Origin: JAPPFW01 sp965231815
GTDB lineage: Bacteria; Actinomycetota; Acidimicrobiia; Spongiisociales; Spongiisociaceae
Direction: 5' to 3'
DNA length: 64,000 bases
NCBI GenBank assembly: GCA_965231815.1
Contig: OZ246890.1
Span: 1,488,001-1,552,000, forward strand
The first letter of the stretch is position 1; each line of letters opens with the position of its first letter. This document shows, in pieces, positions 48,679 to 57,806 of the stretch. The notes beneath the pieces were generated by a model. It saw nothing but the letters and a program-made list of their open reading frames with translations. It ran no database searches and was not told where the DNA came from. The position numbers were made by a program, and so were the translations under genes.

Positions 48679-49722
48679 GTGGCGGAGATACGGCTTACGT
48701 CATTCTCTCCGGGGGCCGGCTGAGCGTGCAAGCTCGGTCCGGACGAGCTTGCGCAGGTCCTGCGCCCTCTCAAAACTCATCGCGCAACTTCACATAGCGA
48801 CCTGCTGGTCGGGGTTTCGACTTCTGACGATGCAGGCGTCTACGCCCTCGGCGAGGGTCGAGCGCTCGTGCAGACGGTGGACTTCTTCACCCCGATCGTC
48901 GACGAACCCTACGACTGGGGCCGGATCGCCGCTGCGAACGCCCTGTCCGATGTGTACGCGATGGGAGGCCAACCCCTTACCGCCCTGCAACTAGTGGGTT
49001 GGCCCCGGGCTAGGCTGCCTATATCTCTGCTTTCCGAAGTGATACTCGGAGGGGCTGATGTCATGGCCGAGGCCGGGAGCACCATCTCGGGAGGGCATTC
49101 GATCGACAGCGAAGTACCCCTCTATGGATTCTCTGTGACCGGCACAGTGGATCCGGCGCGGATGACTACCAACGCGGCCGCGCAGCCGGGAGATGCCGTC
49201 GTCCTGACCAAACCCCTCGGTACCGGGGTGGTCGCCACCGCGATCAAGCAGCAGTCCGTGACTGGTCGGCTCCGTGACGCAGCGGTTGAGGTCATGGCCA
49301 CCCTCAACGGGCCGGCCTCCTCCGCTATGGTGGCGGTAGGTGTGCGCTGCGCGACAGACGTGACCGGCTACGGGTTGCTCGGACACCTACGCGAGATCGT
49401 GGAGGCTTCGAGGGTGTCAGCCCGGGTGAACATGGCTTCGGTACCGGTCCTCGACGGGGTGAGGGAACTAATCGAGGCCGGTGCATACCCGGGGGGCAGC
49501 ATGCGTAACCTCGGTTCGGTCTGGCCCGCCGTCACTAGCCGGGTCGGGGAGACCAGCCTTAAGATCTTGGCCGATGCCCAGACCAGTGGGGGACTGCTGA
49601 TGGCGGTTCCGCAGCCAAAGCTGGCGGGATTGCTCGAAACGCTGGAGGAGGTTGCGCACGTGGCATCAGTGATCGGTGAGTTCGTTCAGACGTCGGGGAG
49701 CCCACGAATCGAGGTCGTGTGA
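48679..49722 (+). CDS. selD: Selenide, water dikinase SelD (selenoprotein, UGA-encoded Sec15)
   Basis: Makes selenophosphate from selenide and ATP for selenocysteine and selenouridine synthesis. Reading GTG 48679 through the in-frame TGA at 48721 gives MAEIRLTSFSPGAGUACKLG, aligning with the SelD active site GAGCGCK; the UGA is at the catalytic Cys/Sec position and Lys18 follows. The rest (SDDAGVYALGEG, TVDFFTPIVDEPYDWGRIAA, LSDVYAMGG, SGGHSID) is full-length SelD, 347 residues. GGGAGG is 5 bases before GTG. A frame starting at 48868 would lose the first 63 residues including the active site. Confidence 0.93.
48728..48752 (+). promoter_or_regulatory. Bacterial SECIS stem-loop in selD
   Basis: GCAAGCTCG and CGAGCTTGC form a perfect 9-bp stem with a 7-base loop GTCCGGA, starting 5 bases after the UGA. 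The loop begins with GGUC at its base, as in known bacterial SECIS elements bound by SelB. Position relative to the UGA is as expected. Confidence 0.75.
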
Positions 49723-50165
49723 AGGTTGATCGGAGCCGTCTGGAGAAGATCGCCTCCGCGCTGTCGATCGGTGGTCTACAGCGCCACATCTTCCTGTGCG
49801 CACAGCAGACCAACCCCCGCTGTTCGAGCTTCGAAGAGGGTGTGGCGGCTTGGCGGCGTCTCAAGTCGGCCACCAAGTCCCTCGACATTGCGTCCGCTCC
49901 TCCGCGCTGGCAGGGGAACTTTTCGCGGACCCCGGTACTTGACCGCCCTGGGCAGGGAACCGTTCTCCGGTCGAAGGTCGACTGCTTACGCATCTGCGAG
50001 CAGGGACCTATCGCGGTGGTATACCCGGACGGGGTCTGGTACCACTCGGTGGCCGGTGAGGTGCTCGACCGCATCGTCCACGAACACCTGGTGGGCGGTC
50101 GTCCGGTTGCCGAGTACGTATTCGCAGTCGACGAGCTGAGCGCCGCTACTCAGGAAGGCGGGTGA
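49719..50165 (+). CDS. [2Fe-2S] thioredoxin-like ferredoxin domain protein
   Basis: A 148-residue protein whose core resembles the thioredoxin-fold [2Fe-2S] ferredoxins: IFLCAQQTNPRC near residue 24 provides the first two cysteines and SKVDCLRICEQGPIAVVYPDGVWYHSV near 88 the second pair. It starts with GTG inside the last codons of selD (4-base overlap), so it is coupled to SelD. The protein may supply electrons in a selenium- or molybdenum-linked process; that is inference from position only. Confidence 0.8.
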   Translation: MKVDRSRLEKIASALSIGGLQRHIFLCAQQTNPRCSSFEEGVAAWRRLKSATKSLDIASAPPRWQGNFSRTPVLDRPGQGTVLRSKVDCLRICEQGPIAVVYPDGVWYHSVAGEVLDRIVHEHLVGGRPVAEYVFAVDELSAATQEGG

Positions 50166-50224
50166 TCCCTGCCTTACCTTCGACGTCTTGAGGAAGTAAC
50201 GGAACTGTTACCGAACGCATAGCC

Positions 50225-50290
50225 TACGCCTGATTGTTCATGTTGCCGACACACCGACGTATATCGCGCCAGATCAACCTGAGTCATGGG
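50225..50290. mobile_element. MITE-like repeat, partial copy F
   Basis: About 66 bases matching the left end of copies D and E (GCCTGATTGTTCATG, then CCGACACACCGACG...CGCCAGATCAACCTGAG). The right two-thirds are absent. The start codon of the PDZ lipoprotein lies at 50291, so the fragment forms its leader. Confidence 0.6.
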
Positions 50291-51682
50291 ATGTTACGAC
50301 CGTTCACCACCGTCGTATGTCTGATGGCCTTCGCAGTGGCGGGATGGGCATGCTCGCGTCCCGCGGTGGAGGCGCCGCCGCTTACGTTGCCCACTGAAGT
50401 TGTACCTGACTGGATCAATCCGGCTGATGCCGATTCGCTCTTCCCTGAAGGTGACGAGTGCTACGTAACGGTGGGGGATGGGGTGCGGATCTTGCAGGTG
50501 TTCGAGGGAACCGGGTCCTACGGCGTTCTCAGGGCGGGTGACATCATCACTTCGGTAGAAGGTATCCGGACGGATTCGCGTGAGGTCTTACTCGAGGTGC
50601 TGGAGGACCGCCGACCGGGCGATTCAATTCGTATCGTGGGTAGCCGGATGGGCAATACTTTCTCGGTCGAGGTGGAGCTCACCTCGACGCCGGAAGATCC
50701 CGGAAGGGGCATCATCGGTATCTTCCCCGAGACCCGACTGCGTGTTGTCCAACCGTCGTCTCTGGCGCCCGGTACGGATGCCGATCCGGTCGCCGAGCCC
50801 ATCCTCGTGGATGGCGCCCTCTTGCTGCACTCCCCGCTTGCGGCGGGATGGATCCGGTACGAGGGAGTGGAAGTCGTCAGGATGGTGGGTTTCGGGTCGG
50901 ACCTGTACGCGGTGTCCAGCGGGGACACACCGGCCCTTGTGAATCTGGTCGATAAAGAGGTCGTACCCATCGATCCCGGACCTATCGTTGTTGAGAGTGG
51001 AGTTGGCCCTATCGCTGTGCTGCTCGGAAGCCTGGAGACCGCCCTTGCCTCGGTTGGTGAGTTGGTGCTGGTTAGCGGCCGGTTTTATGAGGATCCTTCC
51101 GGTGTGTTTGCTATCCATGGGGTGGATCCGGTCGATGGGACGCTTGCCTGGTCTCGTCCCATAGGACTTTCAGCGTCCGGTTTTCCCCTGGTACCCGTGG
51201 AGGCATTCAGGAGTCCGTCGGGTGATCGCGCCATCGTGACGTTGGTTGAACAAGACCCGGCAACCGGAAGTCGATCCGCGGTGCTGACCTACCTCCTGGT
51301 TGACGAGCAGGGTGAAGTGGTTGCCGGCCCGCCGGGAATCGACCGGTTCCTCCCCACCGACGGTATCACCGGATGGTATGACACCGAATCGCTGGCCTAC
51401 GTGGCTGAGCTCAGCGGGCCGGAAGTGGTGGTCTGGAACTTGAGCAGCGGTGACCACACCCGCGTGTGGCCGGTGCCTATCGAAACGGTCCCTGATCTGG
51501 TCACGATGATCCCGATCGGGGATGGTCGGCACCTGATGCAAGTTGGTAGCGGTGACGTTTCCTTGATCGACGTTTTACAACTGGAGCCGGTCCGACCCAT
51601 CGCACGCGGATGCCGTTTCGTTCCTGTAGGTCTTGGCGCCACCAGCGGATTGATACCTCAGGCGGTGACCCTCGAGTACTAG
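50291..51682 (+). CDS. Lipoprotein with a PDZ domain
   Basis: A 463-residue lipoprotein: signal MLRPFTTVVCLMAFAV and lipobox AGWAC (Cys near 21). A PDZ domain follows (YGVLRAGDIITSVEGI near residue 80, then LLEVLEDRRPGDSIRI), as in membrane proteases that bind unfolded C-termini, but no protease domain is present. The remaining ~300 residues are beta-strand-rich with repeated Trp/Val/Gly strands and may form a propeller. ATG 50291 is used because it directly begins the signal; an upstream in-frame start lies in repeat copy F. Confidence 0.72.
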   Translation: MLRPFTTVVCLMAFAVAGWACSRPAVEAPPLTLPTEVVPDWINPADADSLFPEGDECYVTVGDGVRILQVFEGTGSYGVLRAGDIITSVEGIRTDSREVLLEVLEDRRPGDSIRIVGSRMGNTFSVEVELTSTPEDPGRGIIGIFPETRLRVVQPSSLAPGTDADPVAEPILVDGALLLHSPLAAGWIRYEGVEVVRMVGFGSDLYAVSSGDTPALVNLVDKEVVPIDPGPIVVESGVGPIAVLLGSLETALASVGELVLVSGRFYEDPSGVFAIHGVDPVDGTLAWSRPIGLSASGFPLVPVEAFRSPSGDRAIVTLVEQDPATGSRSAVLTYLLVDEQGEVVAGPPGIDRFLPTDGITGWYDTESLAYVAELSGPEVVVWNLSSGDHTRVWPVPIETVPDLVTMIPIGDGRHLMQVGSGDVSLIDVLQLEPVRPIARGCRFVPVGLGATSGLIPQAVTLEY

Positions 51683-51836
51683 ACCGAATCGATCGTTGCA
51701 CCCTACCTGTTGCGTGCGTGATCGGACAGCTCGGGCAGGATTCTCGGATGGTGCGCCCACCCGAAACAGCCCTTCGGGATCTATTACCCGGGAGTCTTAG
51801 TCGATCCGCGTTGGCTGCCCGCAAGGTGGGGATTTT

Positions 51837-52500
51837 ATGAGTATCCGGAATGCGTTCATCGATCCTGAGTTGTACGAGTACATACTGGCCGTTACCCATC
51901 AAGAGGATCCGCTGCTGGCTGACCTCAAAGCGGAGACGGCTCGGCTCCCCGAATCCGGGATGCAGATCTCGCCCGATCAGGGCCTCTTCATGAGCATGCT
52001 GACCAGGTTGATGGGAGCTACGAGGGCGATCGAGGTAGGAGTGTTCACCGGATACAGCAGTCTAAGCGTGGCACGCGCGCTGCCGGAGAATGGCCGCTTG
52101 GTGGCGTGTGACGTCAGCGACGAATACACGGCCATAGCACGGCGCTACTGGGAAAAGGCGGGGGTGGCTTCCAAGATCGGATCTTCGTCTGGGCCCGGCC
52201 GTCTCGACCCTCGACGCGATGATCGAGAAGGGTGAGTCAGGCGCCTACGATCTGGCCTTCATCGATGCGGACAAGGGCAATTACCCGAAATACTATCAGC
52301 GCTGCTTGCGGCTCTTGAGGAGCGGTGGCCTGATGATGGTGGACAACGCTCTGTGGGGCGGCCAGGTGGCGGATCCGGCGCAGACCGATTCGATGACCAC
52401 TACCTTGCGGGACCTTAACCGGATGGCTGGCGAGGATACTCGGGTCGAGGTCTCCCTCCTGCCAATCGGCGATGGCCTTCTCCTGGCCCGCAAGGTTTGA
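51837..52500 (+). pseudogene. SAM-dependent O-methyltransferase, frameshifted by one base
   Basis: Catechol-type O-methyltransferase family (PF01596). The first frame has AIEVGVFTGYSSLSVARAL (SAM motif I), and the second frame has DLAFIDADKGNYPKYYQ and GGLMMVDNALWGG. AAGATCGGATCTTCG at 52174-52188 has one extra G near 52180; without it the frame reads KIDLRLGPAVSTLDAM and the protein is full-length (about 220 residues). A sequencing error is likely. Confidence 0.8.
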
Positions 52501-52663
52501 TCACTCCACCTTGATAGTGGCGCGTATCGGCGGTCGGCAACAAATCAGGATTCCAGCACCCTGCTGAGACCTGTGAGACCTGAACATAAACCCGGTCTAA
52601 CGCTGACTACCGATCATCAACTGGCAACCGGCAACGTCCGTTATCGTATGAACACCCGTCGTA

Positions 52664-54919
52664 CTACGGCGATTCCACATCAGGGTCGGCGGCGCCGATG
52701 CTTATTCCGATCCCGAGAGCCTCACGGTGATCGTCTGCGCTGACCGCCGCGAAACCGGCCGGCTTGCTCATGGTTACCGAACCGGCTTCGAGTCCGATAA
52801 TCTCGGCGACTTCATCGCCCGGGATGGTCTTTTTCTGCTGCAGGCGAACCGCCACGTTGAACACCGCCGTCTTGTGCTCGTCGAGCATGTCGTACACCTC
52901 GTCGTACAGGCGGTGCAATCGGTGCTCTATCTGGGCGTTCATGGTTCTGGCGATCTTGCCCGTCGGATCGGGAGGTTGGTCGAGGGCGTGCTGGGGCAAT
53001 CCGGAGCTCGAGGCGAGGTTGTCGCCCATACCCCATACCCCGATCATGCGACTGGCGATAGTCGTACTGCTCCGGAGGTCCCCTCCTACCCCCATCGAGT
53101 TGTCTCCCTGAAAGAACATTCGCTCTCCGGCGAGGCTGGCCAGTGACACCTTGATGTCCACTTCCAACTCCGTCTTCCACTGGACGAACCGGTCTTCGAG
53201 AGCGATGTAGGAAACGAAGCCGCCGACATCACCGCGTCGCTCGATGGTGGCGACGTCGATGTTGTGGTTGGCCTTCAACAGATGGGCCGCCACGGCGTGG
53301 CTGGCCTCGTGGATGGCAACGGCGAACTCTTCTCGTTCCACATACTCGAAACCCTCGGCCGGACCCATCTCCTTTAGCGTCTTGGCTTTCCAGACGTCGT
53401 CCCAGGTTATCGTGTCACGGTCTCCCCGTTTGGCTAGTATCAACGCCTCGTTAACGAGGTCCTTGATCTTCGCCCCCGAGTAATAAGGTGTCTTGGCGGC
53501 CAACTCCTCAAGCTGCTGGTCGCCCAAGTTGTGATCGACTTTGGCCAGGTAACCCTCGAAGGTCCTCCTGCGCCCTTCCTTGGTCGGGTAACCCACCTTG
53601 TAGATCCGGTCGATCCGTCCGGGTCGCAGCAAGGCCGGGTCGAGCACGCTGGGCAAGTTGGTGGCCATCATGATGAAGATGCGGTACTTCGGGGGCGGCT
53701 TGGGCTTCATTCCCAGCATCTTGCGCACCTTGTTGGTGAGACCTCTCGGCTTTTTCAAACCGGAGATCTCGGTCAGCAGCGCTTGTAGAGTCCCCATTCC
53801 GCCACCACCCATGCCTCCGCCCATCATGATCCGGTCTAGATGGGTCTTAGGAAGCCGTCCATCCGGTTTAGCCTCCGACGATTGCGGCATGGTATGACCG
53901 TCTTCTATGAGGCTCATCGCTTGGGGGCTGAGGTATGTGAAACCGTTGCATCCGGGATTGTCGGTGAGCGGGTGGTGAGGTTGGGGAGGTCCTCCACCCT
54001 GGGCAAGAGCGCCCCGACTACCGAGGGCGTCGGCCTCGTCGAAGAACGCCACCACCCCGCCATGGCGCAAGGACAGCTTGCGGAGCTTGCGGAACAGTCC
54101 CTTGACCTTGAGTATGCCCACGCCGAAGAACATGTTCATGAAGGCGCCGGGCTCGACAAACACGAACGGAAGCCCTACTTCGCCGGCGGTGGCTTCGGCG
54201 ATCAGGGTCTTGCCGGTGCCGGGTGGTCCCCACAGGAGGATCCCTCCCGGGATGTAGCCGCCCTTCGCCTCGATCTCATCCGGACGCTCGAGAAACCCGA
54301 CGTTCTCCTGGACCAGTTCGAGGACATGGTCCTGGCCCCAGACGTCCGTGTAGCGGGTCTCGATCTCCTCGGGCATTACCGTGTCCACCCCGCCGCGGGA
54401 CAGGAACCAGAACAACGCTCCAAATTGAATGATCAGGAAGAGGGGAGCGAACAGGAACATGATGAACTGCTGCAGGTTCCTGGCCAGGATACGGGGCAAC
54501 TGGATCACGGCTTCGATGGGGGAGTTCACGTCGGCTACGAAGTAGTCCACCACCGAGCCGATGATCAGCAGGAATACAACTATCCGTACGTAGCGACCGA
54601 GCCGGAATCTGGTCCACGGCTTGAATCTCCGGTGGGCCTGGCGTTCCATCCCACCGAATACCTTCCGTGTCCAGAAGAGGTTGTAAGCCCCCTTCTTCTC
54701 CGAGACGAAGTAGTGAAGCTGGCGGAGAAACTCCAGTGGGAGGGCTACAAGCAGGATCCGGCCAAACGTCTCGTTCCAGGTATCTCCCACCGCTTGGAAA
54801 AAGGTTGTGAACGGGGCGTTCACCTTGGCGGTGAGGAGGATGCCGAGGAAGAACAGGATCAACACGATGAACTTCAAGCGATCCCAGGTGGGGGAGCGGC
54901 GACGAACGTCTGTCTTCAT
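52664..54919 (-). CDS. FtsH-like AAA+ zinc metalloprotease, divergent
   Basis: A 751-residue membrane protease. Several N-terminal membrane segments (about 15-35, 110-130, 150-175) precede the AAA module with Walker A GPPGTGKT near residue 235 and Walker B VVAFFDEADALG near 293. An unusual insertion of ~100 residues follows (GFTYLSPQAMSLIEDGHT, GGGMGGGGMG), and then the SRH ATNLPSVLDPALLRPGR. The peptidase domain has HEASH near 545 (HExxH). It is longer at the N-terminus and in the insertion than house-keeping FtsH, so it is probably a second, specialised paralogue. Confidence 0.85.
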   Translation of the reverse strand: MKTDVRRRSPTWDRLKFIVLILFFLGILLTAKVNAPFTTFFQAVGDTWNETFGRILLVALPLEFLRQLHYFVSEKKGAYNLFWTRKVFGGMERQAHRRFKPWTRFRLGRYVRIVVFLLIIGSVVDYFVADVNSPIEAVIQLPRILARNLQQFIMFLFAPLFLIIQFGALFWFLSRGGVDTVMPEEIETRYTDVWGQDHVLELVQENVGFLERPDEIEAKGGYIPGGILLWGPPGTGKTLIAEATAGEVGLPFVFVEPGAFMNMFFGVGILKVKGLFRKLRKLSLRHGGVVAFFDEADALGSRGALAQGGGPPQPHHPLTDNPGCNGFTYLSPQAMSLIEDGHTMPQSSEAKPDGRLPKTHLDRIMMGGGMGGGGMGTLQALLTEISGLKKPRGLTNKVRKMLGMKPKPPPKYRIFIMMATNLPSVLDPALLRPGRIDRIYKVGYPTKEGRRRTFEGYLAKVDHNLGDQQLEELAAKTPYYSGAKIKDLVNEALILAKRGDRDTITWDDVWKAKTLKEMGPAEGFEYVEREEFAVAIHEASHAVAAHLLKANHNIDVATIERRGDVGGFVSYIALEDRFVQWKTELEVDIKVSLASLAGERMFFQGDNSMGVGGDLRSSTTIASRMIGVWGMGDNLASSSGLPQHALDQPPDPTGKIARTMNAQIEHRLHRLYDEVYDMLDEHKTAVFNVAVRLQQKKTIPGDEVAEIIGLEAGSVTMSKPAGFAAVSADDHREALGIGISIGAADPDVESP

Positions 54920-54926
54920 CGGATCC

Positions 54927-55556
54927 TCATTTCCTCGTATTGACTACCCATGAGTTGACCGCCTGTTCGATTTCCTGCCGTTCGCGGGTGAAGCATTCGA
55001 TCGAGCATCCCACCGCAATCGAATACAACTCGGTCACGTCCGGGTTGTGGACAGCCCGCAGGTATATGACTCCTTCCAGGGAGTTGTCGCCCTGGGTGAC
55101 GCCCAGATACCCGCGGATACCGTCGTAGTTCCTGTCAAAGTCCGGATCATCAATGAGATCAATGATCTGTACCCCGAGATTGGGAGTGTAAGTAGCGTAG
55201 GTGGATTCAGCCATCAACTGGTTCGAAAGAAGGTTCTTCTCATCGGGAGTTATCTGGCGGATGATCTGGGCGCCGAGCGGGTAAGGAGACTCCGCGGCGC
55301 CGGTGATCAGATTGCTGAGATTGCGACCGGCGGCGCCGTCGAAGGCTACGTAGGAGACCATGGCGCCGCCTACGTTGGGCAGGAAAGGCACGGACCCTGC
55401 CTGAACGAGTTCGTCGGCGCGATACAAGTTCCAATCCTTGGGCAACTCGAACAAAGACCGGTTATCCGTGTCGCGGTAGGTGACCTTGTTGGGATCGTTC
55501 CCGCCACAGGCGCCAAGTGCCAGGGCGAGACCTACGATGGCTACTACCCATTTCAT
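54927..55556 (-). CDS. Lipoprotein of unknown function
   Basis: A 209-residue protein. ATG 55556 starts the signal MKWVVAIVGLALALGAC with lipobox LGAC. The mature part has about 190 residues with aromatic-rich strands and one Cys pair (GCSIECF). It lies 7 bases upstream of the FtsH-like protease in the same direction, so it may be a partner or substrate factor; this is inferred from position. Confidence 0.75.
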   Translation of the reverse strand: MKWVVAIVGLALALGACGGNDPNKVTYRDTDNRSLFELPKDWNLYRADELVQAGSVPFLPNVGGAMVSYVAFDGAAGRNLSNLITGAAESPYPLGAQIIRQITPDEKNLLSNQLMAESTYATYTPNLGVQIIDLIDDPDFDRNYDGIRGYLGVTQGDNSLEGVIYLRAVHNPDVTELYSIAVGCSIECFTRERQEIEQAVNSWVVNTRK

Positions 55557-55777
55557 GTGGTGGCGATCTACCGGTGTTGTTGTGCGGCTCTCGTTCACGA
55601 TGCTTAGGCATTCTACCCTTTTCTGATTTTTTGGAAGACATTACCTTCCCGGGATGGCCTTGCCCTTTGGATGTCCCATTAACGCCGGATGGAACATCGG
55701 TGTCGGCAGAGGGGAGAACGGAGGTCTATCCTCCAGGGCGAGACATCCTGAGCACATGACGAGAGGAGTTGGGGAGG

Positions 55778-55903
55778 ATGCTGGCACATCATCCTTACGA
55801 CTACGTTTTGGGTTTCGGGATCGCGCTGGCGGGGATGGCGCTGATCTTCTGGGCGGAACGCCGGGTTCGTGACCGTTCGGGCAAGACGAAAGAAAAACCC
55901 TGA
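55778..55903 (+). CDS. Putative 41-residue membrane protein
   Basis: MLAHHPYDYVLGFGIALAGM followed by ALIFWAERRVRDRSGKTKEKP: one hydrophobic segment with a basic cytoplasmic tail. GAGAGGAG lies 9 bases before ATG 55778. No homologue recognised. Codon use matches the neighbours. Confidence 0.5.
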   Translation: MLAHHPYDYVLGFGIALAGMALIFWAERRVRDRSGKTKEKP

Positions 55904-55991
55904 CCGTCCCAGGACCCGTTATAGAGGTGCCCCTACGCCATTCGTGTCACAGTGGTCGGAAGCGCTTCTCCCCCGACTAATATCTTGAACG

Positions 55992-57179
55992 ATGCCCGAT
56001 CCTCGACTCTCAACGATAGGAGCGCTCCTAGGTGGGGCGCCGGAGTACTTGGTGGAGCGATCCGCCGAGGCGCGTGCCGATGCACAGGGGGTGGCGGTCG
56101 AAGAAGTTCTCTCCGCGTGGGCCGGGGGCGGGGAAATGGCATCTGCAATCACTACGGTCGAAGATCCTCCTCCGGCCGCGACAGCCGTACCGCAACCGTC
56201 ACCTGAGGTTCCGGCGCCGGCTGCCACGGTTGCCGAACCGCTGCCCGCTCCTGTATTCGAGCTTCCGGTAGGTTCCGAGGTCGAAATCGTCGAGGAGGAG
56301 ACAGAGCCGATCGAGCCGGCCTCCCTGGCTGACCGTATCAGGTTGGGAGCGAAGGCCGGAGCGGGTCTAGGGGCCGTGCTGGGTCTTCTGATGATGGTTG
56401 CGCAGGTCCCGGCGGTTCTGGGCCGGCTGTCGGAAACCACTGCCCAAGGTGGTCCGGCTGTGGAAGTCACCTGGACGATGGTGATAGTTACCGCCGCTCT
56501 GTGGGCGGCCGCGGGTTCGATCATTACCGTGGCGGCCAGGGGCGCCGGCAGTTTCCGATCGCCCGCTTACGACACGCTCACTACCCCGCTCGGATCTGTC
56601 CTGTCCGGCGGATTCATCGGCTTGATCCTGGGTAGTGGCCTCGGAGGTCTGACTTACGCGATGGCAGAGCCGTCTCTGTCCGGGACCAGGCTGGTGTCGG
56701 TTGGCCCGGCGACGGTGCTGGGTGTGCTGGTGGCTTCGGTGGTGATCGGTGTGGTGATCGGCGGGATCGGCCAAGCGATGGCCCTATCGGCCCGGTTGGC
56801 GGGAGGGGAAGCGGACGATGCCATCACGGTGAAGAGGCGGCTGTCCGACGCGGTGCTACTTCCGGTTGCGTCGGGTCTGGTGATCCTCGTCATTGTCGTT
56901 AGCTTTGGTTCGCTCCTGCTACGCTATCCCGGTTTTGCATCGGTGATCGCCATTCTCGGCGCCGTAGGTATCCTCGCCTTCGCCTCTCTGATGGCTTCCA
57001 AACCCAACTTGCGGGTTACGAAAGGGGAGGTTCTGGTTGCGGCTGCCGGGGTGGGGGTGGTCCTGCTGATGATCGCCCTGATCGCGTCGTCCGGTTCGGA
57101 GTCCGAAGAAGAAGGATCACCCGACGATCATGCCGCGCAGGTACACGAAGCGGTGATTCCTGATCCGCTTCTGTCTTGA
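55992..57179 (+). CDS. Polytopic membrane protein of unknown function
   Basis: A 395-residue protein. The first ~110 residues are Ala/Pro/Glu-rich and soluble-like (GGAPEYLVERSAEARADAQG at about 15), then come about seven hydrophobic segments from residue 120 on, with Gly/Ala/Val-rich helices, ending in an acidic tail (SESEEEGSPDDHA). It might be an ion channel or a scaffolding membrane protein. I do not recognise the family. Confidence 0.65.
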   Translation: MPDPRLSTIGALLGGAPEYLVERSAEARADAQGVAVEEVLSAWAGGGEMASAITTVEDPPPAATAVPQPSPEVPAPAATVAEPLPAPVFELPVGSEVEIVEEETEPIEPASLADRIRLGAKAGAGLGAVLGLLMMVAQVPAVLGRLSETTAQGGPAVEVTWTMVIVTAALWAAAGSIITVAARGAGSFRSPAYDTLTTPLGSVLSGGFIGLILGSGLGGLTYAMAEPSLSGTRLVSVGPATVLGVLVASVVIGVVIGGIGQAMALSARLAGGEADDAITVKRRLSDAVLLPVASGLVILVIVVSFGSLLLRYPGFASVIAILGAVGILAFASLMASKPNLRVTKGEVLVAAAGVGVVLLMIALIASSGSESEEEGSPDDHAAQVHEAVIPDPLLS

Positions 57180-57180
57180 G

Positions 57181-57420
57181 TCGGGGATTCATAGACGATT
57201 GCGGTGACCGTCCGGGTTCACCGGCAGGTTCGGGGATCCGAGAACGCGAAAAACGCCGGAACGGTTGCCTCCAAATAGGGCCCGCCCCCACCTCCACCTC
57301 CGAGGTCTCCTGAACGCGATCCGCTGAACCCCGTCGTCGGGGGGAGACGGTCGAACTGTCCGCGAGTGATGATCCCTGCCCCGGTTCGTTCGGTACCGAA
57401 CAACCCGAACCGGCGGTGTT
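57181..57420. other. Intergenic region with nested inverted repeats
   Basis: Contains the perfect palindrome GTTCGGTACCGAAC (57388-57401) inside an outer CCGGTTCG ... CGAACCGG pair (57381-57413). No gene is supported. It could be an operator or the base of a hairpin at the end of the upstream gene. Confidence 0.45.
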
Positions 57421-57630
57421 TAACCCTGATTATTCAGGTTTCCCCCAGACCAATGCATATAACGCCAGTTCAACCTGTGTATCAGGATAAACCCGACGTC
57501 GACCCCTGCAGGTGACACTCCACACCGGACCCGGGCCGGAAACGCCGACAGGTGTATCGCCTGGTCAGGGGCGCGATTATGGCGTACTCCACTCATCTGC
57601 CAAACCCCCGTCCATGAATAATCGGGGTTA
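57421..57630. mobile_element. MITE-like repeat, copy E
   Basis: 210 bp in the same orientation as D. Left end TAACCCTGATTATTCAGG, right end CCATGAATAATCGGGGTTA: the outer TAA/TTA continue the inverted repeat. The interior shows GCCAGTTCAACCTG, CACACCGGACCCGGG and GCCTGGTCAGGGGCGCGA shared with B and D. Confidence 0.8.
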
Positions 57631-57806
57631 AGGCTACCTACCATTATGCATCCAGGGTGGGACACTTCCAGACCCGGACACCCAAGAATCGACGGCCCCT
57701 CCGGAACACACCGACTGGTTGGACCAATCCCTATCCCCGAGACGAGGCTTCCCACAAGATAAGCGGGCTTTTTCCCGATTCCCCGACTCTCCCCCGGAGC
57801 TTGCCA

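Noticed and set aside
48868..49722. Shorter selD starting at GTG 48868
   Set aside because: It lacks the first 63 residues with the active site; the upstream frame through TGA is plainly SelD and has a good ribosome-binding site.
57388..57401. GTTCGGTACCGAAC as a LexA box
   Set aside because: The half-sites are inverted relative to CGAAC-N4-GTTCG, so it is not a LexA operator.
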